Positions 26,369 to 36,000 of a stretch of 64,000 bases of DNA are shown here, one piece after another. This DNA is from Nocardia brasiliensis. GTDB lineage: Bacteria; Actinomycetota; Actinomycetes; Mycobacteriales; Mycobacteriaceae. Position numbers and translations under genes: made by a program. Numbering within the stretch: position 1 is the first letter of the stretch; each line of letters starts with the position of its first letter. Location: assembly GCF_011801125.1 (NCBI RefSeq), contig NZ_CP046171.1, positions 4,836,001 through 4,900,000 of the forward strand. The letters run 5' to 3'. The notes beneath the pieces are model-generated. The model saw nothing but the letters and a program-made list of their open reading frames with translations, did no database searches and was not told the origin of the DNA.

Positions 26369-28183
26369 TCAGCTTTCGGTGAGCAGGGCCTCCAGGTCGG
26401 CGACCGCGGTGCGCAAGTGTCCCGCGAAGGCGTGCATCTGGTCGGCGACCGCGGTCGGGGTGGCGAGGTAGAGGTTCCAGCGGTCGGGCAGCAGCACGTA
26501 CGCGACGCCGATGCAGCGGGGGCTGGTCGAGCCGAAACCGAAGTAGCGGATGTTGACCGACGGGGCCGAGCTGGTGCTCAGGTAGTCGTCGCGCATGATC
26601 GTCCAGCCGGGGCTGTCGTAGAGCGGAATCGGCTCGGTGACACCGAGTTCCGCGCCGCGCCTGCGCTGGATCCACTGCAGTTCCCACAGATGCTGTTCCG
26701 GCGCGTCACCCGCCTGGCACTGCTTGGCCCTGCTGACGTGCGCGGTGGCCGCGGTGCGCGCCGCCGCGAGCCGGGCGGCCCGGTCGACGGACTCGTCCTG
26801 CATCGCGTCCACGAACGCCACCATCTCCGGGGTGATGACCCGCATCGCCTCGGTGCGACCGTTGCGATACTGCCTGGTGGCGATGGATTCATAAGTGGCG
26901 CCGGTGATTCCCTTGCTGCGCCGGTGCGCGAGCTGGTAGCTCAGCTGCGCGAACGCGTCCGGCGAGATGCCGAGCTGCTTGGCCCTTGTCGTCCCGAAAT
27001 CGGGGAAAGAGACCGTCTGCGTGGCATTGTCGGCCGCGTACTGCGCGAAGTCGGCGCCCGCGGTGGCGATGTCGTTGCGCTGCGCGGCATCGAGCACGAA
27101 CTCGATCGGCTCGACGGCCGGTAAACCCTGGGCCCGCGCGCCGGATCGGGTGGCGTGCTCCTGCGCCGTGGTCTCGAGCATCGCGTCCACGAACGACAGG
27201 ATGGTGGTGCCGTCCAGCCCGCAGTGCTCGATGTTGATGCCCGCCTGGCCATCGGCGAAGACGATGAACGACACCGACTTGTCGAACCAGCGGTTCGCGC
27301 TGTCGCCGTGCAACAGTTGATCGCACGCGTGCAGTTCGTCGCGCGGCGCGAAATCCTCCAGGCAGACGCAGAACAGCGCGGTCTCGATGGTGTCGAGGGC
27401 CGCGGCGTTGGCCGGTTCGGCGAGCAGCGACTGCCTGCTTGCCGCCCATTCGGCGCGCGCCTTGGTGGTGAGATGCCCGACCGCGGAATCGGTTCGGGTC
27501 GAGCGGGCGCCCGCCTTGAGCACCTCGCGCAGACCGTCGGCGAGGTCGTCGAGCGAGTACGGCGCGCCGTCGGCGCCGAGCACGTCCATCCGGAACATGC
27601 TGCCGCGGAAGAACACCACCACATGCTTGGCCGTCGACGGCCCCGGCCAGTCCGGGCTGTAGGGAACGCGGACGCTGTCCTGTTCGGCACCGGGGATCCT
27701 GGTCTCGGAGAACAGGTACTTGTTCTGCCACATCGACAGCGCCTGCCCGCGCTGCCGCACCGGGGGAATCGCCTCCTGGTCCAGCGCGAGCTTGTAATCG
27801 ACCGCGGCGCTGATGATCCCCGCCGCCCGCTCGACCTGATTCGCGCCAGTCGAGGCGGCCAGCGTGGTCTCCTCCCGGAACAGGAAGAAGAAGTTCGCGT
27901 TCAGCGCGATGCGGTCCCGCCTGCCCAGATAGCGCGACGGCCAGAACAGGTCCAGCCAGCTGCCGACGCCGGGGGTGGCGTCGTACTCGGCCAGCGCGGC
28001 GTGCAGGGTGCGCGCCGGGCTGTCCGGGCGCAGCAGGTCGGCGACCGCCGCCTCGGTGGTGGCCAGTTCCTCGGCGGTGAGCAGCGGTGCGCACCATTCC
28101 AGGAAACGCTGACAGCTGGCCTCCAGCGTCGGCAGGGGCACCCGTGGCAGGGTGTCGTCGGCGGCGAAGGTGCGTTCGGTCAA
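26369..28183 (-). CDS. Choline/carnitine O-acyltransferase family protein
   Basis: A 604-residue CoA-dependent acyltransferase, a family common in eukaryotes and uncommon in bacteria. Conserved blocks are in order: 'WLDLFWPSRYLGRRD' (about 76-90), 'LSMWQNKYLFSETRIPG' (149-165), and 'NRWFDKSVSFIVFADGQAG.NIEHCGLDGT' with catalytic His 320 and the DG at 324-325. The C-terminal half keeps the SYQLA-type substrate region ('AQLSYQLAHRR'). The TTG start at 28183 overlaps the methyltransferase stop in TTGA and has GAGGA six bases upstream. It likely moves an acyl group between CoA and a hydroxylated amine or betaine made by the two upstream enzymes; carnitine itself is also possible. Confidence 0.87.
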   Translation of the reverse strand: MTERTFAADDTLPRVPLPTLEASCQRFLEWCAPLLTAEELATTEAAVADLLRPDSPARTLHAALAEYDATPGVGSWLDLFWPSRYLGRRDRIALNANFFFLFREETTLAASTGANQVERAAGIISAAVDYKLALDQEAIPPVRQRGQALSMWQNKYLFSETRIPGAEQDSVRVPYSPDWPGPSTAKHVVVFFRGSMFRMDVLGADGAPYSLDDLADGLREVLKAGARSTRTDSAVGHLTTKARAEWAASRQSLLAEPANAAALDTIETALFCVCLEDFAPRDELHACDQLLHGDSANRWFDKSVSFIVFADGQAGINIEHCGLDGTTILSFVDAMLETTAQEHATRSGARAQGLPAVEPIEFVLDAAQRNDIATAGADFAQYAADNATQTVSFPDFGTTRAKQLGISPDAFAQLSYQLAHRRSKGITGATYESIATRQYRNGRTEAMRVITPEMVAFVDAMQDESVDRAARLAAARTAATAHVSRAKQCQAGDAPEQHLWELQWIQRRRGAELGVTEPIPLYDSPGWTIMRDDYLSTSSAPSVNIRYFGFGSTSPRCIGVAYVLLPDRWNLYLATPTAVADQMHAFAGHLRTAVADLEALLTES

Positions 28184-29016
28184 TGCTGGTCCTCGGTGTC
28201 GGGGTAATGCTTCGGCAACGGTCGCGATAGATACAGGCCGGCGTAGAGCCAGCCTTCGGTTTCCCGGTCGGTAGTGTCGATACCCTTGGCGGACAAGGTG
28301 TTCAGCACCTGGGTCTGCTCGGCGTCGGAGGCGAACCTGCGCTGTTCGAACAGCCCGGGCGCCTGCTCGGTCCGGTAGCCGAGCGCCGCGAGCTCGGCGG
28401 CGATCGGCGCGAAGTCGAACATGCGCAGCACGAAGTGTGCCATCCATGGTCTGCGGCGTGGATGCGCGGTGGCGACTCGGGCCAGGGTTTTCTCGGTGAC
28501 GTAGCCGATGCAGCCGGTGGAGATGATGATGTCGGCCCCGGCGAGCACCGCCCGCTGCGCGTCGGTGGGCTCACCGGATTCCAGGTCGGCGTGCACCGTG
28601 TCGTGCAGCAGTCCGGCCTGCTTCGCGTAGCCGAGCGCGGACGCCGAGGCGTCCATACCGAGGAAACGGACATCGGGCAGGCGGTCCGCGCTGCCGAGTT
28701 CGGCGCGGTCGCGGGCGATCAGCGCCGCCCGGTCCCCCTCGGCGGTGCGATAGTGCTCGGCGAGTTCGCGCATGGTGGTGTCGAATCGCAGCAGCGCGGC
28801 GTTGACGCCGTAGGAGCAGCCGATGTCGAGCACCGTGGGCGTGCGCACCCGGGCGGACGCGCGATACTCCCGGATCTGTTGCTGGAAGACCGGTTTCGCC
28901 AACTCGGGAATGCGATAGTCGAGGTCGGACATGCGGGCGTAGTAGTCGCGGGGATCGGGACGTTCGTAGATGTCGTCGAAGGAGGCTTTCCCGGTCGTGT
29001 GTAACGGCACTGCCAC
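28180..29016 (-). CDS. Class I SAM-dependent methyltransferase in the acyltransferase operon
   Basis: A 278-residue methyltransferase: 'YRIPELAKPVFQQQIREYR' N-terminal helix, motif I 'VLDIGCSYGVNAALLRF', acidic loop 'FLGMDASASALGYAKQAG', and 'ADIIISTGCIGYVTEKTL'. The CSYGVN variant of motif I differs from the common CGTG. It lies 60 bases after the oxygenase gene and is translationally coupled to the acyltransferase gene. Context suggests N- or O-methylation of a hydroxylated amino acid or amine; the sequence alone does not show which atom. Confidence 0.82.
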   Translation of the reverse strand: MAVPLHTTGKASFDDIYERPDPRDYYARMSDLDYRIPELAKPVFQQQIREYRASARVRTPTVLDIGCSYGVNAALLRFDTTMRELAEHYRTAEGDRAALIARDRAELGSADRLPDVRFLGMDASASALGYAKQAGLLHDTVHADLESGEPTDAQRAVLAGADIIISTGCIGYVTEKTLARVATAHPRRRPWMAHFVLRMFDFAPIAAELAALGYRTEQAPGLFEQRRFASDAEQTQVLNTLSAKGIDTTDRETEGWLYAGLYLSRPLPKHYPDTEDQH

Positions 29017-29076
29017 AGTCGTTCCTCTCGGGTCGAGCGGTGTCCCCGATCGAAGTGGACGATCGGGCCGTTCGGC

Positions 29077-29940
29077 TCAGTCGAGCAAGCGGTCGCCACG
29101 GACGGCGTCGGCCGCGGCGGCCAGATGGTCGGGAAGTACTCGACCGAAGAGTTGGCGGGTGCGCTCCACCGTGCCGATCACCCCGGGCCGGTCGGTGTAG
29201 GCGAAGATCGCCGAATGCCGCTGCGCCGCACCGGCGACGGGCGAGACGCGATGCAGCGAGAACCGCCCGCGGAACAGCTGCAGGTCGCCGGGGCGCAGGT
29301 CGAGGCGCTGGATCAGTCGCTCGCCAGAACCGGTGAGCACCGCGCGGACATCGTCGAGCCGCTCGGCCCGCGGCGTGCGGATATTCGGGCAGTACTCGAA
29401 GATGCCGCCCGAGTCGGCTGGTTGGGTGAGCATGCTGACGGTGAATTCGTTGGTGTCGAAATGCCAGGGATGCGACATGCCCGGCGCGACCACGTTGAGG
29501 CACAGACCGGCCAGCGGGTCGGCGAACTCGTGCAACTCGGCGAGATCGAAGCAGTCGGCGACGAAGCGCTGGAACCGTTCGTCCACATAGAGCCGGTGGA
29601 TCAGCGCGTCGCCGGGGATACGGTCGCGCGGGACGAAGGCGTTGCCGCGCTCGAGCACGATCCGGCCGGGATGGTCCTCGGGCAGATCGGTGTCCAGGGG
29701 AATGTTGTAGGCGTTGACCCGCTCTACTTCGTAATAGGCGTGCGGCGCCATCGCTGCACCCTGCGCGCGCAGGGTCTCGGTGAGTTCGGCGCGAATGAAA
29801 CCGCGCAGTACGGTACATCCGGTCGCGGCCAGTTCCGCACGCGCCGAGGCCACCGCGGCCTGCCGTCCGGGGTCCGTCGCATCCAGCAGTGGATACCGAG
29901 CGGTATCAACGATCTCGTCGAGCACACCCGTGGCTGCCAT
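29077..29940 (-). CDS. Fe(II)/2-oxoglutarate-dependent oxygenase (HalD/BesD/ArpA-like), hydroxylase type
   Basis: The 287-residue protein has the double-stranded beta-helix iron site: His 160 and Asp 162 in 'HPWHFDTNEF', distal His 230 in 'RGRFSLHRVSP', and 2OG-binding Arg 241 in 'QRHSAIFAYT'. The fold type 'YEVERVNAYNIPLD... RDRIPGDALIHRLY' resembles the group that includes amino-acid halogenases such as BesD. Those lack the iron-binding acid (HxG); here Asp is present, so I expect hydroxylation, not halogenation. It opens the operon with the methyltransferase and acyltransferase. A free amino acid such as lysine is a plausible substrate. Confidence 0.82.
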   Translation of the reverse strand: MAATGVLDEIVDTARYPLLDATDPGRQAAVASARAELAATGCTVLRGFIRAELTETLRAQGAAMAPHAYYEVERVNAYNIPLDTDLPEDHPGRIVLERGNAFVPRDRIPGDALIHRLYVDERFQRFVADCFDLAELHEFADPLAGLCLNVVAPGMSHPWHFDTNEFTVSMLTQPADSGGIFEYCPNIRTPRAERLDDVRAVLTGSGERLIQRLDLRPGDLQLFRGRFSLHRVSPVAGAAQRHSAIFAYTDRPGVIGTVERTRQLFGRVLPDHLAAAADAVRGDRLLD

Positions 29941-30164
29941 GGCGACATTCTGGTAGAGCCGATGGCCGACACGCCCGAGATTCGCCGAGATTGCCGGTGA
30001 TCGGGGTCACACGTCCCAGCTGGGCGCACTCCCGTTGCGGCACAGTAACTCTCGGCAAACGCGGTCGGGTGTGTCGCGCGCCGACCATGATCAACAGCGG
30101 CTGCCGCCGGCGGGATCGCCCGGCCTCGCACTCCCCCCGCGCGACCGCGCAGACCGCGAAAAGC

Positions 30165-30842
30165 TCAGTCGCGCAGCGACAAAGCGCGTTCCAGATCGTC
30201 GAGGCCGAGCCCGACGAGCGACTCGCGAAACATCCGTCCCGGTCCGTCCGGAACCGAGATCTCACAGGGCACGACGACCACCGCGCAGCCCGCCGCGCGC
30301 GCCGCCCGGACACCGGTCGGCGAATCCTCCACCGCCACACAGTGTCGCGGCTCGACCCCGAGCAGTTCGGCGGCCCGCAGGTAGACATCGGGCTCGGGTT
30401 TGCCGCGCGCCACCTCGTCGCCACAGACCGAGATGTCGAAGAAATCGCGTCCCAAGGTGTCGAGCCCGAACTCGGCGAGCGACCGCTTGGTATTGGTGAC
30501 GAGGGCCGAGCCCAGCCCCGCCGTGCGCACCATCGCGAGCGCGTCCTCGGCACCGGGCCGCCACGGGATCGGACCGGTCATCAGCTCGGCCACGCGCCGA
30601 TCGAGGAACTCCGCCGCCTCCCGCACCGCGACCGGAGTCGCGTCGATGCCGAGACTGCTGAAGATGATCCGCATCGCGTCGTCACCGGACGCACCGATCA
30701 GGGCGTGCCGGATCTCGTCGGTCATCTCGTGCCCGAGCTCGCGCGCCAGCTCCCGCACTCCCACGTCCCAGAGCTTCTCCGAATCCAGCAGCGTGCCGTC
30801 CATATCCCACAGCACCGCGGCCACGCCACACTCCACACTCAC
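30165..30842 (-). CDS. HAD-superfamily phosphatase (phosphoglycolate phosphatase-like)
   Basis: The 225-residue protein has HAD motif I 'WDMDGTLLDS' with the nucleophile Asp and acid Asp, motif II Thr in 'SALVTNTKRS', and motifs III/IV 'RGKPEPDVYLRAAELLG...CVAVEDSPTGVRAA'. The helical cap between residues 20 and 90 is subclass I (beta-phosphoglucomutase/GPH type). Substrate is a small phosphorylated metabolite, unidentified. It stands alone, 95 bases downstream of the kinase gene on the same strand. Confidence 0.88.
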   Translation of the reverse strand: MSVECGVAAVLWDMDGTLLDSEKLWDVGVRELARELGHEMTDEIRHALIGASGDDAMRIIFSSLGIDATPVAVREAAEFLDRRVAELMTGPIPWRPGAEDALAMVRTAGLGSALVTNTKRSLAEFGLDTLGRDFFDISVCGDEVARGKPEPDVYLRAAELLGVEPRHCVAVEDSPTGVRAARAAGCAVVVVPCEISVPDGPGRMFRESLVGLGLDDLERALSLRD

Positions 30843-30936
30843 CGCTACATCCTGTCAGCCGCCCACAGCTCACCGATCCCCACACCCACCTCACCCGGCG
30901 AGCACCGCGAACGCGGGGTGAAGTGGTCGGGGTGGT

Positions 30937-32652
30937 TCAGGTGCCGGAGCCGGAGATGAGCATGCGGCCGTTGTCCGCGGTGACCTGGATCCACCGGTTC
31001 TCGGAGCGGGTCTCGCCGGTTTTCATGACGTAGGTCAGGGCGACTACGGCGCGGTTGTCGCCGTTCGGGGTGACGCGGCCGACGCTGACCGAACGCACGG
31101 TGCCCCACCATCGGGCGTACTCGTTGTAGCCACCGCCGGTCTGTACCTGATAGGACGGGGTGAGCTGGGACCACGCGCCCGCGGTGTTGCCAGGCAGCAT
31201 GCCGTAGTAACCCTGGACGAACTGGGCGACCTTGTCGGGGGTGGGTGGGCCGAAGGGGGTCGCGGTGACAGTGGTCGGCGCCGGTGGGGCCGACGAGGTG
31301 GGCGGAGCCGAGGACGGCGTCGGGGTCGGGGTCGGCGTGGGGCTCGTGCTCGCGCCCGGACTCGACGTGGGCGCCGGTTCGGTGCTGGGCGCGGGCTCCT
31401 GCGGCTGCTGCGGCACGGGCCCGGTGTCGCCGGTCGCGGGCGGCGGGCCCGCGAGGGCGGGCACCGAGCTACTCGGGCCCGGTGCGGCCGCGGTGCCGCT
31501 GTCACCGTCGTTGCCCTTCACCAGCAAGGCGACCAGCCCGACCACGACGAGCACCGCGACGAACGCGCCCGCGCCGAGCAGCACCGCCCGGTTGCGTGAC
31601 GGCACGGCACCGGTCCCCGCGGGCAGGGTGCCCGAGCCGCTGGGCGGTATCGGCGGCTGCACGGAAACCGATTCGGCGACACCGGGATCGGTCAGTGCGG
31701 CGGTCGGCACGACGGTGGTGGCCGCGGTCGCGTTCGCGGCGTCGGCCGCCGGCTGCGGCAGCACGGTGGTGGCGCTGTCGCCGCCGGGCGCGGGCATCGC
31801 CTTGGTCGGCGGCGGCGGACCCAGCGTCGGAACCCGGCCCTCCGCAACGGCTTCCAGCGCCTGCTTGGCCTCGTGCATGCTCGGGCGGGCGTCGATGGTC
31901 GGCGCGAGCAAGCGCATCAGCACCGGGCCGAGCGCGCCCGCCTCCTTCGGTTCGGCGATCTCGCCCCGCGCGACGGCGTGCAGCACCGCGAGCGGGTTGT
32001 CCCCCTCGCCGAACGGCGGCTGCCCTTCGACGGCCGCGTATAACGTTGAGCCGAGGGCGAATACGTCCGAGGCCGGCTCCGGGTTCTCCCCGCGCGCCAC
32101 CTCGGGTGCGAGGTAGGCCGGGGTGCCAGCGAGGAAGCCGGTGGCGGTCACCGTGACATCGCCGACCGCGCGGGAGATGCCGAAATCGGTGATCTTGACC
32201 GTGCCGTCGTCACCGACGAGCAGGTTCGCCGGCTTCACGTCGCGGTGCATGATGCCCGCGTCGTGCGCGGCGGCCAGCGCGCCCGCGGCCTGCGCCCCGA
32301 TCTTGGCGACCTCGGTGGGCGCCAGGGTGCGCTTGCCGGAGAGCTTGGCCGCCAGGCTCGGCGCGTTCATGTACTCCATCACCAGCCACGGCTGGCCGTC
32401 TTCCTCGGCGACGTCGAAGACGGTGATCGCGTTCGGATGGTGCAGCCGGGCCGCGATGCGGCCCTCGCGCATGGCCCGCAGCTTCGCCTCGAGCGCCGCC
32501 GAACGGGTCAGCCCAGGCGCGAGAATGAGCTGCTTCACCGCGACCGTGCGCCGCAGCCGGACATCCGTGCCGCGCCAGACAACTCCCATGGCACCTGTGC
32601 CGATCGGATCCGTGAGTCGATACCGTCCCGCGATCAGTCGATCCGCCGTCAT
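30937..32652 (-). CDS. Receptor-like Ser/Thr protein kinase (PknB/Hanks type)
   Basis: A 571-residue Hanks-type kinase with one membrane helix. Kinase domain about residues 10-275: Gly loop 'GTGAMGVVWRG', Lys in 'VAVKQLIL', catalytic loop 'HRDVKPANLL', 'KITDFGIS' and activation segment ending 'GTPAYLAPE'. A Pro/Ala/Thr-rich linker follows, then a membrane helix (VLLGAGAFVAVLVVVGLVALLV), an extracellular Pro/Ser/Thr-rich spacer of about 80 residues, and a C-terminal extracellular domain of about 115 residues that resembles a NTF2-like or sensor fold, not PASTA repeats. AGGAAGG lies nine bases before the ATG. The ligand is unknown. Confidence 0.92.
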   Translation of the reverse strand: MTADRLIAGRYRLTDPIGTGAMGVVWRGTDVRLRRTVAVKQLILAPGLTRSAALEAKLRAMREGRIAARLHHPNAITVFDVAEEDGQPWLVMEYMNAPSLAAKLSGKRTLAPTEVAKIGAQAAGALAAAHDAGIMHRDVKPANLLVGDDGTVKITDFGISRAVGDVTVTATGFLAGTPAYLAPEVARGENPEPASDVFALGSTLYAAVEGQPPFGEGDNPLAVLHAVARGEIAEPKEAGALGPVLMRLLAPTIDARPSMHEAKQALEAVAEGRVPTLGPPPPTKAMPAPGGDSATTVLPQPAADAANATAATTVVPTAALTDPGVAESVSVQPPIPPSGSGTLPAGTGAVPSRNRAVLLGAGAFVAVLVVVGLVALLVKGNDGDSGTAAAPGPSSSVPALAGPPPATGDTGPVPQQPQEPAPSTEPAPTSSPGASTSPTPTPTPTPSSAPPTSSAPPAPTTVTATPFGPPTPDKVAQFVQGYYGMLPGNTAGAWSQLTPSYQVQTGGGYNEYARWWGTVRSVSVGRVTPNGDNRAVVALTYVMKTGETRSENRWIQVTADNGRMLISGSGT

Positions 32653-32728
32653 GGTGTTGTGCCTTCCTGCTTACGCCCCGAGCCTGTGCCGCACCGGCGC
32701 GCAACGCTCGGAGAATCCGAAATCGCTA

Positions 32729-32845
32729 CGCGCCGAAGTACTTTGCACCCGTAAACAGCGATGGCGACGCATCCGCCGACTGCCCCGGATGCAGTTGCAA
32801 CGCTTCCGACAATGGCATACCCACCCGATCCACATCCACTTCGCC
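32729..32845 (-). pseudogene. Decayed copy of the 3' end of metH
   Basis: The minus-strand frame ending at TAG 32726-32728 finishes with 'LSEALQLHPGQSADA' ... 'AKYFGA', which aligns without gaps to the C-terminus of the neighbouring MetH ('LSEELQLHPEQSTDA' ... 'AKYFNA'): 21 of 35 residues are identical by my count. The match stops upstream of about 32845 and nothing like the rest of MetH follows. An ORF of 102 codons (to 33034) contains it, but its first 60 codons show no resemblance to any family I know. A relic of a tandem duplication is the simplest view; a small diverged functional protein is the alternative. Confidence 0.65.
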
Positions 32846-33046
32846 GCGCGGGCCGGGGCGATCCCCCAGGTCAGCGCCGCGCCACGCCGAAGGACGAAAT
32901 GCTCTCGGCGCGTCGGAATTTCCCCAAATCATGACATATGGGCTGGTAGCCAAGGCCCTGTCGCGCGGTGAACAAGAGCGCGCGTCGCCGTGAGCACGAT
33001 CACTGCGGACAGACTTCACCTGCTGAAGCCACACGCGCGGCGCGGG

Positions 33047-36000
33047 TCAGGCGTTGAAGTACTTCGCCTCCGGATGCAGCAGCACGAACGCGTCGGTGGA
33101 CTGCTCGGGATGCAGTTGGAGTTCCTCCGACAGCACGACACCGATGCGGTCGGCCTCGAGCAGGTCGACCAGCTTGGCGCGATCCTCCAGCTCCGGGCAG
33201 GCGCCATAGCCGAAGGAGTAGCGCGCGCCGCGGTAGCCGAGTTTGAAGTACTCGAGCACGTCGGTCGGATCGGAGTCGGCCACCGCGTGCCCGTCCAGGG
33301 TCAGTTCCTCGCGGACCCGGCGGTGCCAGTATTCGGCCAGCGCCTCGGTGAGCTGCACGCCGATGCCGTGCACCTCGAGATAGTCGCGGTAGCTGTCGCC
33401 CGCGAAGAGTTCGTTGGCGAAATCGGCGATCGGCTGCCCCATCGTGACGAGCTGGAAGGGCAGCACGTCCACCTGCCCGGTCTCCTGGGCGCGCGCCCGC
33501 GAGCGGATGAAGTCGGCGATGCACAGGAACCGGTCCCGCTGCTGGCGCGGGAAGGTGAACCGATACCGTTGTGGCGCATCGGGTTCGGGCTCGGTGAGCA
33601 CGATCACGTCGTCGCCCTCGGACACCGCGGGGAAGTAGCCGTAGACCACGGCGGCGTGCTGCAGCACACCCTCGGTGCTGAGCCGGTCCAGCCAGGCACG
33701 CAGCCGCGGCCTGCCCTCGGTCTCCACCAGTTCCTCGTAACTGGGCCCCTCACCGCCGCGCTGGCCGCGCAGGCCCCACTGGCCGAGGAACAGCGCCCGC
33801 TCGTCGAGCAGGCCCGAATACTCGTGCAGCGCCAGGCCTTTCACCACCCGCGTGCCCCAGAACGGCGGCACCGGTACCGGCACGTCAGCCGCGACATCGG
33901 AACGCTCGGGCACCTCGATCGGCACCTCGACGGCCTTGCGCTGCTCGGCGATCCGCTTGGACCGCTCGTGGCGGGCCTTGCGCTCGGCGGCCTTCTCGCG
34001 TTCGGCGATCGCCTCCGGGCTGTCCGGATCGGGGCCGCCGCCGCGCTTGCGGGTCATGATGTCGTCCATCAACCGCAGGCCCTCGAACGCGTCGCGGGCG
34101 TAGTGCACATCGCCCTCGTAGACGTCGGTGAGGTCGTTCTCGACGTAGCCGCGGGTCAGGGCCGCGCCGCCGAGCAGCACCGGGAACTGTTCGGCGACAC
34201 CCTTGGAGTTGAGTTCCTGCAGGTTCTCCTTCATCACCACCGTCGACTTCACCAGCAGCCCGGACATGCCGATGACGTCGGCCTTCTTGTCCACGGCGGC
34301 GTCGAGGATGGTCGCGATGGGCTGCTTGATCCCGAGGTTCACCACCTCGTAGCCGTTGTTGGACAGGATGATGTCGACCAGGTTCTTGCCGATGTCGTGC
34401 ACGTCGCCCTTGACGGTGGCGAGCACGATCCGGCCCTTGCCGCTGTCGTCGGTGGCTTCCATATGCGGCTCGAGATAGGCGACCGCGGTCTTCATCACCT
34501 CGGCCGACTGCAACACGAACGGCAGCTGCATCTGCCCGGATCCGAACAGCTCACCGACGGTCTTCATGCCCGAGAGCAGCGTCTCGTTGATGATCTGCAA
34601 CGGCGGCACCTGCGTCATCGCCTCGTCCAGATCAGCGTCCATGCCTGCCTTCTCGCCGTCGACGATGCGCCGCTCCAGCCGCTCGAACAGCGGCAACGCC
34701 GCCAGTTCCTCGGCGCGGGAGGCCTTGGACGAGGACGTCGAGACGCCCTCGAACAGGGCCATCAGCTTCTGCAGCGGGTCGTAGTCGGGGGTGCGCCGGT
34801 CGTAGACCAGGTCGAGCGCGGTCTCGCGCTGCTCGTCCGGGATGCGCGCCATCGGCAGGATCTTGGAGGCGTGCACGATCGCCGAATCCAGTCCGGCCTC
34901 GACGCATTCGTGCATGAACACCGAGTTCAGCACCTGGCGCGCGGCGGGGTTCAGGCCGAAGGAGATGTTCGACAGACCGAGGGTGGTCTGCACGTCCGGG
35001 TGCCTGCGCTTCAATTCCCGGATGGCCTCGATGGTTTCGACGCCGTCGCGACGCGACTCCTCCTGGCCGGTGCCGAGGGTGAAGGTGAGCGTGTCGATGA
35101 TGATGTCGCTCTCCAGCAGGCCCCAGTTGCCGGTGATGTCGGCGATGAGCCGTTCGGCGATCTCGACCTTCTTGGCCGCGGTGCGGGCCTGGCCCTCCTC
35201 GTCGATGGTGAGCGCGACCACGGCGGCGCCGTGCTCGGCCACCAGCGCCATGGTCTGCTGGAAGCGCGATTCGGGGCCCGCGCCGTCCTCGTAGTTCACC
35301 GAGTTCACCGCGCAGCGACCGCCGAGGTGTTCCAGACCGGCGCGCAGCACCGGGGTCTCGGTGGAGTCGAGCATGATCGGCAGGGTCGAGGAGGTGGCCA
35401 GGCGGCTCGCGAGCGCCTCCATGTCCTTCGCGCCGTCGCGACCGACGTAGTCGACGCACAGGTCGAGCATGTGCGCGCCGTCGCGGGTCTGGTCCTTGGC
35501 GATATCCAGGCACTTCTGCCAGTCCTCGGCGAGCATCGCTTCGCGGAATGCCTTGGAGCCGTTGGCGTTCGTGCGCTCGCCGATCATCATGATCGAGGCG
35601 TCCTGCGCGAACGGCACGGCCGTGTACATGCTGGCCACGCTCGGCTCGTGCTCGGGCCTGCGCCGCTCGTCGATCGGCGGCAGGCTCGGCTCGATCTCGC
35701 GCACCGCCGCGGTGACCTGGCGGATGTGTTCCGGCGTCGTGCCGCAGCAGCCGCCGACGAGCGCGAGCCCGAACTCGGAGACGAAGCCGCTCAGCGCGAT
35801 CGCCAATTCCTCCGGCGTGAGCGGGTATTCGGCGCCGTGCGCGCCGAGCACCGGCAGGCCGGCGTTCGGCATCACCGACACCGGCACCTGCGCGTGCCGG
35901 GACAGGTGCCGCAGGTGCTCGCTCATCTCGGCGGGACCGGTCGCGCAGTTCAGGCCGATCATGTCGATGCCGAGCGGTTCGAGCGCGGTGAGCGCCGCGC

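Noticed and set aside
29077..29940. Amino-acid halogenase of the BesD type
   Set aside because: The iron-binding Asp (HFD at 160-162) is present. BesD-type halogenases have Gly or Ala there, so hydroxylation is the better call.
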